Translations under genes and position numbers: made by a program
The notes under the pieces: model-generated
Databases searched by the model: none
What the model was told of the DNA's origin: nothing
What the model saw: the letters and a program-made list of their open reading frames with translations, nothing else
From: Snodgrassella alvi
GTDB taxonomy: Bacteria; Pseudomonadota; Gammaproteobacteria; Burkholderiales; Neisseriaceae
Assembly: GCF_040741455.2 (NCBI RefSeq)
Contig: NZ_CP160328.2
Coordinates: forward strand, 372,001-436,000
DNA length: 64,000 nt
Reading direction: 5' to 3'
Part shown: positions 20,147 through 28,819 of the stretch, one piece after another
Numbering within the stretch: position 1 is the stretch's first letter
How the letters are laid out: each line of letters starts with the position of its first letter

Positions 20147-21730
20147 CTAATGGCTTGTACTAGCGGCTACTGCAGATGCAGCTGGCAGTTCAGCATAATC
20201 AGGTTCGGTTTCTGGCTCCGGCTCTATATTCCACATTTTGCCGTTTAAGTAAACTTTGCCATTGATTAATTTCAGATGGGTTTTCACAATACCGTTGCTC
20301 ACCTGAATGTAGCCTTTTGCCTGCATGGATTTAATTGCACTATCAATCATCAGACGTATGGTCTGGTCGATATCCTCTAGCGCTTCTGCACCGCCAGCAC
20401 TGGCATCAACAGTAAACAAAGCTCTAGCCTGACTAATGGCAAAATTTTCCATTATTGCCTGCGGTATGGCGAAATCCATTTCGGATTCAGTTTTATTCAG
20501 CATGGTGCTCAGTTGCTGCATATCAGAGGCAAGCAGATTTTTAAAACCAAGATTACCATGAATATCAATCAATCCCTGTGGCATTTGCAGTTTAAACGTA
20601 TTGAGTTTGATTAAAGGATCATGCGTAAACAAACCCAATCCTTCGTTTCGTACGGCAGAAACAATGGCTGCGCGTAGCTGATCATTATTCAGGTTTTGGG
20701 TAGATAGCTGAGTAATTTTGTTATTGATGGCTACCAGACTGGCTGCATCCAAATGTTCTGCGGCTGCATCAATATCCAGAGGACCATAGACATCATTGCC
20801 GTACTGCATTCTTTCAAAGCCGAATTTACCCTGACTATTAATCCATTGATCCTGCTCTTTGGTGGATGTAGAAAGTTTCAAATTCTGAATATTGATTTTG
20901 GTGGGCATATTATTGCCGGCCGGACTGATAAAGGCACCTATTTGCAGATTAGTAACCAGATTAACCAGCTGATCCAGACGGATGTTGTTGTCAGCGGTAT
21001 CATTCCAAATAAAAGTAATTTCTTTTATGCTAAGGTCACTGTTTCCAAGAGCCAGAGTTGTCTTTCCATGCTCAGTATGACTGGTGAACTGCAAATCCTG
21101 ATAAGAAGCACGGCCTTTGGTCGACAGAATCATGTCCAGACCAGGGCTGACTGTATGGCTGTCATAACTATTGAAATCTTCAGCGTAATCAATAGTAGAA
21201 TCCAAGCCCTGCCAATTTATTTTAATACCTGACAATTCTTCATAATTGAATTTAGGTATCACTACATGCATCTGCCCGCTGCCGCTCAGATTAATGGTAT
21301 TTTCAAGTTTGACCGGTGCTTCCTGCCCGAAAAAACGAGCCAGAATCTGCTGTGCCTGCGGGGTAAAGCGCAATTCTGTTTCCACATGTGCTCGTACCGG
21401 CCGGATGCTGCCGGCAAATAAACCATGCCGTACATGATTAACAACAGTAATAGGCTGTTGTAACACGGTACGCACATTATCAGGAAGCTGTTGCTGAATA
21501 CCAGCAAAAAAGCTTGGTTTAAAGCGAATCTGCATGGTTTCAGTAGAGGTAAACCATCCACGCTGATAGCTTTGTTTATCAATAATTAAAAAAGAGCTTT
21601 TAGCCAGTAAATCGCGTTGTTCATCCATGCTTTGCTGCGTTTTTACCCCTAAATAGCAAGGTAAAGCGAGTACAACAAGCAATATAACAGCCACGATGGC
21701 GGCAATAATGGTTAAAATCCGTTTATTCAT
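20147..21730 (-). CDS. DUF945 (YdgA-like) family protein
   Basis: Protein of 527 residues with one N-terminal transmembrane segment (residues 5-24) and a large domain expected to face the periplasm. The pattern after the anchor (QRGWFTSTETMQIRF, then repeated beta-rich segments) is typical of the YdgA/DUF945 family. No enzymatic motif is visible. The fold resembles lipid-handling AsmA/TamB-type beta structures in general character, but that is only an impression. The last 20 residues are Ala/Ser/Pro-rich. Convergent with mutL. Confidence 0.82.
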   Translation of the reverse strand: MNKRILTIIAAIVAVILLVVLALPCYLGVKTQQSMDEQRDLLAKSSFLIIDKQSYQRGWFTSTETMQIRFKPSFFAGIQQQLPDNVRTVLQQPITVVNHVRHGLFAGSIRPVRAHVETELRFTPQAQQILARFFGQEAPVKLENTINLSGSGQMHVVIPKFNYEELSGIKINWQGLDSTIDYAEDFNSYDSHTVSPGLDMILSTKGRASYQDLQFTSHTEHGKTTLALGNSDLSIKEITFIWNDTADNNIRLDQLVNLVTNLQIGAFISPAGNNMPTKINIQNLKLSTSTKEQDQWINSQGKFGFERMQYGNDVYGPLDIDAAAEHLDAASLVAINNKITQLSTQNLNNDQLRAAIVSAVRNEGLGLFTHDPLIKLNTFKLQMPQGLIDIHGNLGFKNLLASDMQQLSTMLNKTESEMDFAIPQAIMENFAISQARALFTVDASAGGAEALEDIDQTIRLMIDSAIKSMQAKGYIQVSNGIVKTHLKLINGKVYLNGKMWNIEPEPETEPDYAELPAASAVAASTSH

Positions 21731-21874
21731 GCTCGAAATGTCTTATATATCCACGTTCTGGAAGAGTTGCAGGATAACATCAAACTGGCTGTTTGTCCGC
21801 GGTGTTTATCGGTGTAATCAGACTTATTCAAATGTGAACAATTTTGATTTGCATGTACCCGACACATAAATTTG

Positions 21875-22678
21875 TTAATTGAGTGTACCGCCAGCCGTCA
21901 GTCGCTGACGCTGTTGTTCAAATAAACAGACAGTTGCAGCCATGGCAACATTAAGTGATTCTGTTTGTCCGATCATTGGTATTATTACATGCTCGGTAGC
22001 GCTGTGTAGCATTTTTGCACTTAAACCACTGCCTTCATTACCAAATAGCCAGCCAACAGGATGAGTCAGATTCAGTGTGTACAAGTTTCTGGCTTCAGTG
22101 CTTAATGCGGTAGCGTATAAGGGATGAGCGTAATCTGCACGCCAAATATCCAAATCAGCAACCGTCTGTATAGAAAGATAAGCATGTGCACCCATGGCGG
22201 CCCGTAAGACTTTTGGAGACCAAACGTCAGTACTGTCTTTACTAAGCACAATATGCTTAACACCGGCCGCAAGAGCGCTGCGTAAAATCGTACCAACATT
22301 TCCTGGATCTTGTACCCGTTCTAACACAACTACATCGTTATCTATAGATGCCTCAATCTGCGTAGGCAGGGATAAGATGGCAATTGGTTCTTTTGAGTGA
22401 GTTAAATCGCTGATTTTCTCTAACAAATGGTCGGCAACTAGTACAATTTGCTGTGCCGGTAGCTCTCTCATTAAGGCAACTATTTCAGGATCATCTGCAC
22501 GAAGTTGCGGTACATACATTGTGTGGATGGAGTGACCTGCCTGCATAAATGTCTGAATCAGGTGTATTCCCTCCACCACAGCAAGCCGGTGCTGACGTCG
22601 ATAATGTGATTGTGCAATTAACCGCGACAGATGCTTGAGTTCGGTATTACTGGCTGACTGGATAATTTTGTAGTTCAT
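21875..22678 (-). CDS. RNA 2'-O-methyltransferase, SpoU/TrmH family
   Basis: SPOUT methyltransferase using S-adenosylmethionine to methylate ribose 2'-OH in rRNA or tRNA. The N-terminal substrate-binding domain (about residues 1-100) has the RLAVVEGIHLIQ motif. The three catalytic motifs follow: ERVQDPGNVGTILRSA (motif 1), LFGNEGSGLS (motif 2) and IPMIGQTESLNVAMAATV (motif 3). Together these form the knotted cofactor site. The exact target nucleotide is unknown. Its ATG overlaps the dusC stop by 4 bases (ATGA), so the two RNA-modification enzymes are translationally coupled. Confidence 0.9.
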   Translation of the reverse strand: MNYKIIQSASNTELKHLSRLIAQSHYRRQHRLAVVEGIHLIQTFMQAGHSIHTMYVPQLRADDPEIVALMRELPAQQIVLVADHLLEKISDLTHSKEPIAILSLPTQIEASIDNDVVVLERVQDPGNVGTILRSALAAGVKHIVLSKDSTDVWSPKVLRAAMGAHAYLSIQTVADLDIWRADYAHPLYATALSTEARNLYTLNLTHPVGWLFGNEGSGLSAKMLHSATEHVIIPMIGQTESLNVAMAATVCLFEQQRQRLTAGGTLN

Positions 22679-23697
22679 ACCGAAATTCCATTTTCTGCTG
22701 TGTGTAGATTTAATTCTTTCTGAATGTCGGCAATGGCCGTTATTTTACGTAGTTGTTTAAATAACTCTCCGGCTTCTGCATAGTGCAGTCTGAGCATGCC
22801 AAGCCATTGTTTTAAACGCGCCACCGTATAATTGGCATGGCTATTTCGTAGCTGACAACAGCCATTAAAAAAATCCTCAATCCATGGCAAAATTTCGGTC
22901 CATGTTAAAGCAGGAAGATTGATCCCCCGATTGGTGGCGGCAATCTGTCTGGCTAAGTCCGGACATTGAACAGCACCGCGTCCGAGCATGACATCGGTAC
23001 AACCACTGATTTCGCGAATCTGATGATAATCGGCTAAAGTAAACACATCGCCATTGGCAATAACTGGAATGCTTAAAGCTTCGCGAATGCGTCCTATCCA
23101 TTCCCAGTGTGCGGGTGGTCGATAACCTTCTGTTTTTGTACGTGCATGCACGGTGACTTCACCAGCACCACCCTGTTCGATTGCGTAAGCGCATTCTAGT
23201 GCCAGATTTTTATGTTCATAGCCCAGTCGCATTTTTGCACTCAGTTTGATTTCTGCTGGTAAACTTTGACGTACGGTAGCAACTATTTGTTCGATTTTTT
23301 CTGGATACTGCAAAAGTACGGCTCCACCCTGATGTTGATTGACGGTAGGAGCCGGACAACCAAAATTCAAATCTATATGGTTGGCACCTAATTTAACTAC
23401 CTTCAATGCATTTAAAGCCATATTTTCCGCATGGCTGCCCAGTAACTGAACAGCCACAGCTGTGCCGGCTTGAGTCTGATTATTCTGTGCCAACTCTGGC
23501 ATGTATTTCAGCCACATAGACTTGCCGTGTATGGTATGGGTAATCCGTACAAATTCAGTGACACATATATCAAAGCCACCTATACGAGTTAATAAATCGC
23601 GCATAGGGGCATCTATGAGTCCCTGCATAGGGGCAAGTAATATTCTGGGAAAAGATATTTTCGTCTGTATATCAGGACTGCTCACGCGTATAACCAT
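22675..23697 (-). CDS. dusC: tRNA-dihydrouridine(16) synthase
   Basis: FMN-dependent reductase converting uridine to dihydrouridine in the tRNA D loop. A TIM barrel with the FMN contact APMQGLIDAPMR near the N terminus, catalytic Cys114 in NFGCPAPTVN, the R-x-G-Y strand KMRLGYEH and the nucleotide-site VHARTKTEGY are present. The C terminus is helical. I assign the DusC (U16) subfamily on overall resemblance to neisserial DusC, which is less certain than membership of the Dus family. ATG at 23695-23697 has AAGAG upstream. A longer TTG start would overlap the preceding terminator hairpin and is unlikely. Confidence 0.88.
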   Translation of the reverse strand: MVIRVSSPDIQTKISFPRILLAPMQGLIDAPMRDLLTRIGGFDICVTEFVRITHTIHGKSMWLKYMPELAQNNQTQAGTAVAVQLLGSHAENMALNALKVVKLGANHIDLNFGCPAPTVNQHQGGAVLLQYPEKIEQIVATVRQSLPAEIKLSAKMRLGYEHKNLALECAYAIEQGGAGEVTVHARTKTEGYRPPAHWEWIGRIREALSIPVIANGDVFTLADYHQIREISGCTDVMLGRGAVQCPDLARQIAATNRGINLPALTWTEILPWIEDFFNGCCQLRNSHANYTVARLKQWLGMLRLHYAEAGELFKQLRKITAIADIQKELNLHTAENGISV

Positions 23698-23704
23698 TGC
23701 TCTT

Positions 23705-23742
23705 ACAAAAAACAACGCAACCTGTTGTCTGACAAGTTGCGT
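23705..23742 (-). terminator. Terminator after the PAS/PhnD-like operon
   Basis: Stem ACGCAAC / GTTGCGT around a 14-base loop, followed on the minus strand by TGTTTTTTG, 35 bases after the stop of the PhnD-like gene. Confidence 0.8.
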
Positions 23743-23776
23743 ATTTAATTATAAAATAAAAATGGTTGTAGCAGGT

Positions 23777-24526
23777 TTAATCGCGTAATGTTTCAATTAG
23801 GTCGATCAATAATTCTACTTCTTCTGTCTTCAAAACAGCAAACCCATCATTCAGACCCAGATCTTCCAACAGCATTTCTCCTGCCGGTGTTTCATGCATG
23901 GATGTAAATGCATTCTGTAAAGTATCCAGCATCTCTGCATGCCGCGGATGTAGCAAAATCATATGATATAAATCATTGATTTTACTTTCAATCAATAAAT
24001 TTAGGCGGCTGAGTGTAATTGAAGTCAGCTTGTGATAGGCAGAAGACATAAATAAGCCTATATCACCTTCGTGCTGAATCAAACCGCGAGCCACTGCTGA
24101 AAATGATTCACTTTTTACCCAAGTAAGGTCTTTTTCTTCAATATCTACTGCTTCTAGTAGACGTAAAGCAATCAATTTGACATCATAATTTTCGGTACAT
24201 AAAATCTTCATACCTGGTTTGACATCTTGAAGTGATTTTATTTCACTGTCAGCCGCACTGGCAATCACCATTTCATCGAAACGATTAACAGGACGAACGA
24301 CCGGCAAATAACCCAGCTCTCTAATCAGCTTAGAAGCATTAAATGGATTTGCATAGATAATATCAACATTGTCTTTGTCAATTTCCTGCTGCTCTTCTTC
24401 AGCATTGCTGGCCATAAACAGGTGCACTGGAGCATCAATTAGGCGTTGCAGACGGGTATTAAGAAAATGCCAGCCAGCATAGAATTCAGGGGGAAAATCT
24501 GGTGCAATCAGAAAATTAATGGTCAT
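23777..24526 (-). CDS. PhnD-like substrate-binding protein without signal peptide
   Basis: Protein of 249 residues related to the PhnD/phosphonate-binding periplasmic protein family: TINFLIAPDFPPEF at the start, VDIIYANPFNASKLIRELGYLPVVRPV, then KSLQDVKPGMKILCTENYD and a domain crossing at about residue 120. Unlike transport binding proteins it begins directly with the first beta strand and has no signal peptide or lipobox, and no permease or ATPase gene is near. It is therefore probably a cytosolic ligand sensor. Its ATG overlaps the stop of the PAS gene by 4 bases, so the two are translationally coupled and probably act together. The ligand is unknown. Confidence 0.72.
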   Translation of the reverse strand: MTINFLIAPDFPPEFYAGWHFLNTRLQRLIDAPVHLFMASNAEEEQQEIDKDNVDIIYANPFNASKLIRELGYLPVVRPVNRFDEMVIASAADSEIKSLQDVKPGMKILCTENYDVKLIALRLLEAVDIEEKDLTWVKSESFSAVARGLIQHEGDIGLFMSSAYHKLTSITLSRLNLLIESKINDLYHMILLHPRHAEMLDTLQNAFTSMHETPAGEMLLEDLGLNDGFAVLKTEEVELLIDLIETLRD

Positions 24527-25014
24527 GAATTACCCCGTTCTTCTTTCATTAGTCCTTCATACAGACTTTGCATTTCCAGCACCTTGCTGCGAGATGGTTT
24601 TCGCCGCACTGAGGTATATCCCTGAATCACACCATCCCTTATATTAGGCACAATTGTTGCATATACCCAGTAAAATCCACCATCTTTACGCAGATTTTTA
24701 ACATAGCCGTGCCATTTCTTACCCTCTTGCACGGTATCCCATAAATCTTTATAAGCCACTTTCGGCATGTCGGGATGACGAAGGATATAATGTTCAGCAC
24801 CCATCAGCTCTTCGCGCGACCAGCCGCTCATATGCACGAATACTTCATTGGCATGTGTAATTATTCCCTTTAAATCTGTAGTAGAAGTAATCAGACACCC
24901 ATCAGGAAATTCTGTTTCTACATCAGTACAATATACGGTGCGTGTTACCCCATCGTAATGTGTCAATTCAAATGTACGGTGCTCAATTTCAGGCACCTGC
25001 ATCGGTGAAATCAT
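24523..25014 (-). CDS. Stand-alone Aer-like PAS domain protein
   Basis: Protein of 163 residues made almost entirely of one PAS domain of the aerotaxis-receptor (Aer) type. The diagnostic segments are LITSTTDLKGIITHANEVF, MSGWSREELMGAEH, RHPDMP (residues 79-84), LWDTVQEGKKWHGYVKN and DGGFYWVYATIVP. In Aer this domain binds FAD and reads the redox state. Here there is no transmembrane helix, HAMP or chemoreceptor signalling domain; the C-terminal 20 residues are a short helix. Output therefore must pass through another protein, most likely the coupled PhnD-like partner. GGAG lies 8 bases before the ATG. FAD binding is inference from the family. Confidence 0.82.
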   Translation of the reverse strand: MISPMQVPEIEHRTFELTHYDGVTRTVYCTDVETEFPDGCLITSTTDLKGIITHANEVFVHMSGWSREELMGAEHYILRHPDMPKVAYKDLWDTVQEGKKWHGYVKNLRKDGGFYWVYATIVPNIRDGVIQGYTSVRRKPSRSKVLEMQSLYEGLMKEERGNS

Positions 25015-25147
25015 TCTGACTCCATTTTCTTGAATGTGGACAACCAGACGAATAATGCAAAAGCTTATATACCTTATATATTGCGCCGATTAGCAAAATA
25101 ATACAAAGCATTTGATTAATTTGTATAAAAAATCACACAATTTCTTG

Positions 25148-25193
25148 ATAAAAATCAAACAATGCAGGAAATTATGTAAATAATTTCCTGCAT
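25148..25193 (-). terminator. Hairpin terminator after rluB
   Basis: ATGCAGGAAATT / AATTTCCTGCAT perfect 12-base stem with an 8-base loop. On the minus strand it is followed by TGTTTGATTTTT. It separates rluB from the PAS gene. Confidence 0.78.
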
Positions 25194-25253
25194 GGGTAAA
25201 TCAGATATAACATAAAATAGGATGCTTATAAGCTCAGAATTTATGCCAAGAAT

Positions 25254-26294
25254 CTATTTTTTTCTTGCATAATCAGATTGATACAATCCTGCCCATTTCA
25301 TGATACCGGCAACTTCAAATTCATTAAATTCATAATACTGCCCGCGTTTTAAACGTTTAGGTAAGGAGATTGGACCAAAGCGTACGCGTACTAATCGACT
25401 TACCGTTAATCCCTGACTTTCAAACAAGCGCCGTACTTCACGGTTACGCCCTTCTTTGATGATGATGTTATACCATCGATTGGCTCCTTCGCCACCCTGT
25501 TCCCACAGATGTTGAGCCTTTGCTATACCATCTTCAAGTTCTACACCATTCAGCAGGTTTTGTTTTTGCTCGTCACTGAGCTCACCCAATACGCGTACTG
25601 CATATTCACGCTCAACTTCAAAACTCGGATGAGCAAAACGATTCACTAATTCACCGGAAGTTGTCAGTATCAGTAAGCCGCAGGTGTTGATATCCAGACG
25701 ACCAATTGCCACCCAGCGGCTGCTGGCCGCTTGCGGCAGGCGATCAAAAATACTAATTCGCCCCTGCGGGTCGTCACGGCTGACAATCTCGCCTTCCTGC
25801 TTGTAATACACCATAATGCGCGGCAGGCGATCTGGCCATTTAATATTAATCGCAGAACCTCTTACGCTGACTTCATCTTCTGGCGTGATTCTGTCACCTA
25901 ACTGCGCTACTTTGCCATTTACTCGCACCTGTCCTTGACTGATCCACTGCTCCATTTCACGCCGTGAACCGACTCCAGAAGCAGCCAGGGCTTTTTGCAA
26001 ACGCACTGGTTCCATTTTTTCCAGGTTAACACGCTGTTCTTTCAGTATACGGGAACGTTGCAATATATCTTGACTGGGTGTGCGCTGCACCAGCTTTCTG
26101 GCGCGCTGAATACGTGCTTTGTTTTCCACTTTCTGTTCAAAAGCGGTGTTTTTTCTGGTAGTTGCATTTTTATGTTCTAATGCAGCCTTTTTTATCTCAT
26201 TATTTTGCCGGCCTTTACTGCTGACTTTATTACTCTTTGAGGCCACACCATCGCGTATCTGGCGCTTGGTTAATTTTTTGTTGGCTTGACTCAT
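25254..26294 (-). CDS. rluB: 23S rRNA pseudouridine synthase (RluB type)
   Basis: Isomerises uridine 2605 of 23S rRNA to pseudouridine (E. coli numbering for RluB). A very basic, probably disordered N-terminal extension of about 95 residues is followed by an S4 RNA-binding domain (RLQKALAASGVGSRREMEQW) and the catalytic domain with Asp201 in IGRLDINTCGLLILT and the C-terminal KEGRNREVRRLFE and VRFGPISLP. Length 346. The N-terminal extension has many Lys/Arg, as in other neisserial RluB proteins. It begins 2 bases after the scpB stop, so the two are one operon. RluB rather than RluE/F is based on the neighbourhood and motifs. Confidence 0.9.
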   Translation of the reverse strand: MSQANKKLTKRQIRDGVASKSNKVSSKGRQNNEIKKAALEHKNATTRKNTAFEQKVENKARIQRARKLVQRTPSQDILQRSRILKEQRVNLEKMEPVRLQKALAASGVGSRREMEQWISQGQVRVNGKVAQLGDRITPEDEVSVRGSAINIKWPDRLPRIMVYYKQEGEIVSRDDPQGRISIFDRLPQAASSRWVAIGRLDINTCGLLILTTSGELVNRFAHPSFEVEREYAVRVLGELSDEQKQNLLNGVELEDGIAKAQHLWEQGGEGANRWYNIIIKEGRNREVRRLFESQGLTVSRLVRVRFGPISLPKRLKRGQYYEFNEFEVAGIMKWAGLYQSDYARKK

Positions 26295-26296
26295 GT

Positions 26297-26902
26297 TTAA
26301 ACTCCCGATCCGTCATCCGACGGCTCTTCTGCGGTTGTTGATACTTCCGCAGATTCACTTAATTCAGGTAAAACCAGTTCACCCAATTCGGTTAAAGGTG
26401 GCAGCTGATTTAAATCTTCCAGCTGTAAATCACTTAAAAATGTAGCAGTTGTGGCCCATAAGTTGGGTCGCCCTACGCTGTCGCGTTGTCCGATAATCTC
26501 TATCCAGCCACGATCCTGCAGTGTTTGTAACACATTACTGGAAACAGCCACGCCACGTATTGCTTCTATATCACCACGTGTAACCGGCTGCTGATAGGCA
26601 ATTATTGCTAGTGTTTCCAATACTGCACGTGAATAGCGCGGTGTTCGTTGCACATCCAGACTGGCCAGCAACGGATAAGCTACCGGTGTGACCTGAAATC
26701 GCCAACCTTCGGCACTATGCACCAAATTCAATGCGCGTTCATGCCAATACTCCTGCAAATGAGACAATACACTAGTCAGTTCATCTGCAGATAATGGCGG
26801 TTCCCTGAGTGAGCACAATTGCTTCTCGCTCAGTGCCTCACTTTGGGTGAGTAAAGCAGCTTCAATCAAAGCTTCGATAGAGACTGTATGATTCATATCC
26901 AT
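26297..26902 (-). CDS. scpB: Chromosome segregation and condensation protein ScpB
   Basis: Winged-helix kleisin partner of the SMC-ScpAB condensin. Two wHTH domains are visible: residues about 10-85 and about 95-160, with YSRAVLETLAIIAYQQPVTRGDIEAIRGV and LQTLQDRGWIEIIGQRDSVGRP, the strongest family signature. An acidic tail (about 165-201) closes the protein. scpA is not adjacent, unlike in many bacteria. Two candidate ATGs lie two codons apart; AGGA fits either. Confidence 0.92.
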   Translation of the reverse strand: MDMNHTVSIEALIEAALLTQSEALSEKQLCSLREPPLSADELTSVLSHLQEYWHERALNLVHSAEGWRFQVTPVAYPLLASLDVQRTPRYSRAVLETLAIIAYQQPVTRGDIEAIRGVAVSSNVLQTLQDRGWIEIIGQRDSVGRPNLWATTATFLSDLQLEDLNQLPPLTELGELVLPELSESAEVSTTAEEPSDDGSGV

Positions 26903-26949
26903 GAGTTCCTACGCTGTCAGTGCAGGCATGATAAGATCTAGAAAAGAAA

Positions 26950-27873
26950 TCAACTTTTCCGTGCAGCTTTTTTGGCTGCGCGCTCGGCTTTTAGCTGAGC
27001 TTCCTGCATTTGTCCTTTTTTCAGCCACACTACCCATTGGTTTGGGGTTTCCAATGTAATTCGGCCTATCAGTCCATCGCGAAAATCGGTGAGCACACGC
27101 TCAGCTGCTTTCTGGTAATCAATGCGGCCACCGCTTAATAAGGCACCGCGTTTTTTACCAATCCATTCTAGCCAATTATCATCATGCCAGTGCGGGCTTT
27201 CACTCAAATCTGCCTGATATCTCAGTTGCAGTAAAGAAAGGTAATGGCGGCGCAGATAATCCAGTAATTCAAGTGCCACTGTTTCCTCATCTAGTGCGTT
27301 GCGTCCCACTGCTCCACTAGAGGCCAAATTATAACCGGCTTCTTCGACAATGATTTTAGGCCACAGCATACCGGGGGTATCATACAACCAGAAATCATCT
27401 GCCAATATTAGCCGCTGCTCTGCCTTGGTGATACCTGGTTCATTGCCGGTTTTGGCACTGCGCTTACCCAGCATGCCATTAATCAATGTGGATTTGCCTA
27501 CGTTAGGAATACCACAAATAAGCACTCTTAACGGACGGTCTAACCCATGGCGATTGGGTACCAGCGATCGGCACGCTGCAATGATTTTACTTGCTGCCTG
27601 TTTTTCTGATGCATCCAGTGCCAGTACATTGGTATGAGGCTGGGCGCGATAGTCGGTCAGCCATAGCTCAGTACGCTCTGGATCGGCTAAATCTTGTTTA
27701 TTAAGTATTTTCAGTTTGGGTTTATCGGCAGCTAGCTTGGCCAGCAATGGATTGGCACTTGAAGCCGGTAAACGTGCATCCAGTACCTCAATGACCATAT
27801 CCACACTTTTAATACGCTCGGCAATGGCTTTTTTGGCTTTATTCATGTGCCCGGGATACCATTGAATCGCCAT
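26950..27873 (-). CDS. ylqF: Ribosome biogenesis GTPase YlqF/RbgA family
   Basis: Circularly permuted GTPase for late large-subunit assembly. Motifs run in the permuted order G4 (NKQD, residues 58-61), G1 (GIPNVGKST, 121-129) and G3 (DTPG, 165-168), followed by the C-terminal RNA-binding domain and a basic tail. ATG at 27871-27873 gives MAIQWYPGHMNKAKK, the universal start of this family, with AAGGAC 5 bases upstream. An ATG 14 codons upstream is out of family register. Length 307. Confidence 0.93.
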   Translation of the reverse strand: MAIQWYPGHMNKAKKAIAERIKSVDMVIEVLDARLPASSANPLLAKLAADKPKLKILNKQDLADPERTELWLTDYRAQPHTNVLALDASEKQAASKIIAACRSLVPNRHGLDRPLRVLICGIPNVGKSTLINGMLGKRSAKTGNEPGITKAEQRLILADDFWLYDTPGMLWPKIIVEEAGYNLASSGAVGRNALDEETVALELLDYLRRHYLSLLQLRYQADLSESPHWHDDNWLEWIGKKRGALLSGGRIDYQKAAERVLTDFRDGLIGRITLETPNQWVVWLKKGQMQEAQLKAERAAKKAARKS

Positions 27874-27912
27874 AAACTGTCCTTGTCTGCTAAAAATCCA
27901 ACACAGAAAACA

Positions 27913-27942
27913 CACAGGCAGCCTGATTTCAGGCTGCCTGAA
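27913..27942. repeat. Inverted DNA uptake sequence pair, also rapZ terminator
   Basis: AGGCTGCCTGAA at 27931-27942 is an exact 12-mer of the Simonsiella-type uptake sequence dialect. An inverted copy at 27913-27924 matches 10 of 12. Together they form a hairpin of 12 pairs with a 2-base loop just after rapZ. Such inverted uptake-sequence pairs commonly double as terminators in Neisseriaceae. Confidence 0.8.
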
Positions 27943-27958
27943 TAATTCACTGTACTTA

Positions 27959-28819
27959 TTATACCGTTTTTTCAGAATTTTTTCTCAATTCCAGCTGCCG
28001 ATGCCGAACGATTACCGAATATGCATTAAGCTGCTGTGCGAGTGCCTGAACAATATATACAGAGCGATGCTGCCCACCGGTACAACCAATGCCGATATTA
28101 ACATAGCTGCGGCTTTCCTTTTCCATTTCGGGCAGCCAGCGGCATAAAAAACCAGATAAATCTGCAATCATTTCTGCCATGACCGGCTGGCGAGCAAAAA
28201 AATCCTTTACTGGTTCATCCAGTCCGGTGAAAGGACGCAAATCAAAATCGTAATAAGGATTGGGAAGAAACCGAACATCAAAGACAAAGTCCAGTCCTGC
28301 TGGTACTCCATATTTATAGCCAAAAGATTCAAGTACCACTCGCAGGGGAGCCACCGGCAGATTCAACCATTGCTGTATTTGACGGCGCAACTGAGGTACG
28401 TTGAGCAAAGAAGTATCAATTACATAAGCGAAACTTTGTAATGTAGACATATATTGCTGTTCGGCAGCGACACTTTCATTCAGTGTCTGGTGCTCTTTCG
28501 CCAGAGGATGGCTGCGGCGCGTTTCTGAAAAACGACGCAGCAAAACAGGTACCGATGAAGTTAAAAACAGCAGATCTACCTGATGCCCTAGCTGCCGCAA
28601 TCTTTTTACTAGCTCTAACACTTCTGCTGGATTAAAGCGTGAGCGAATATCTACGCTTACACCCAATTGAGCTGTTTGGCTAGCGGCATAATGCTCAATC
28701 AGACCGGGTAATAGCTTAACAGGTAGATTATCCACACAGACAAAGCCAACATCTTCCAGCAAACGCAAAGCAATAGATTTTCCAGAACCGGATAATCCGC
28801 TAATCAATATTATCCTCAT
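27959..28819 (-). CDS. rapZ: RNase adapter protein RapZ
   Basis: P-loop protein that, in enterics, binds the small RNA GlmZ and recruits RNase E to control GlmS (amino-sugar) synthesis. Walker A GLSGSGKS (residues 8-15), the VDNLP Walker B-like motif, and the C-terminal [14 protein letters not shown] phosphate-binding signature are intact. At 286 residues it is full length. The ATG lies inside the end of hprK (20-base overlap), a tight neisserial hprK-rapZ arrangement. Whether GlmZ-type RNAs exist here is unknown. Confidence 0.94.
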   Translation of the reverse strand: MRIILISGLSGSGKSIALRLLEDVGFVCVDNLPVKLLPGLIEHYAASQTAQLGVSVDIRSRFNPAEVLELVKRLRQLGHQVDLLFLTSSVPVLLRRFSETRRSHPLAKEHQTLNESVAAEQQYMSTLQSFAYVIDTSLLNVPQLRRQIQQWLNLPVAPLRVVLESFGYKYGVPAGLDFVFDVRFLPNPYYDFDLRPFTGLDEPVKDFFARQPVMAEMIADLSGFLCRWLPEMEKESRSYVNIGIGCTGGQHRSVYIVQALAQQLNAYSVIVRHRQLELRKNSEKTV

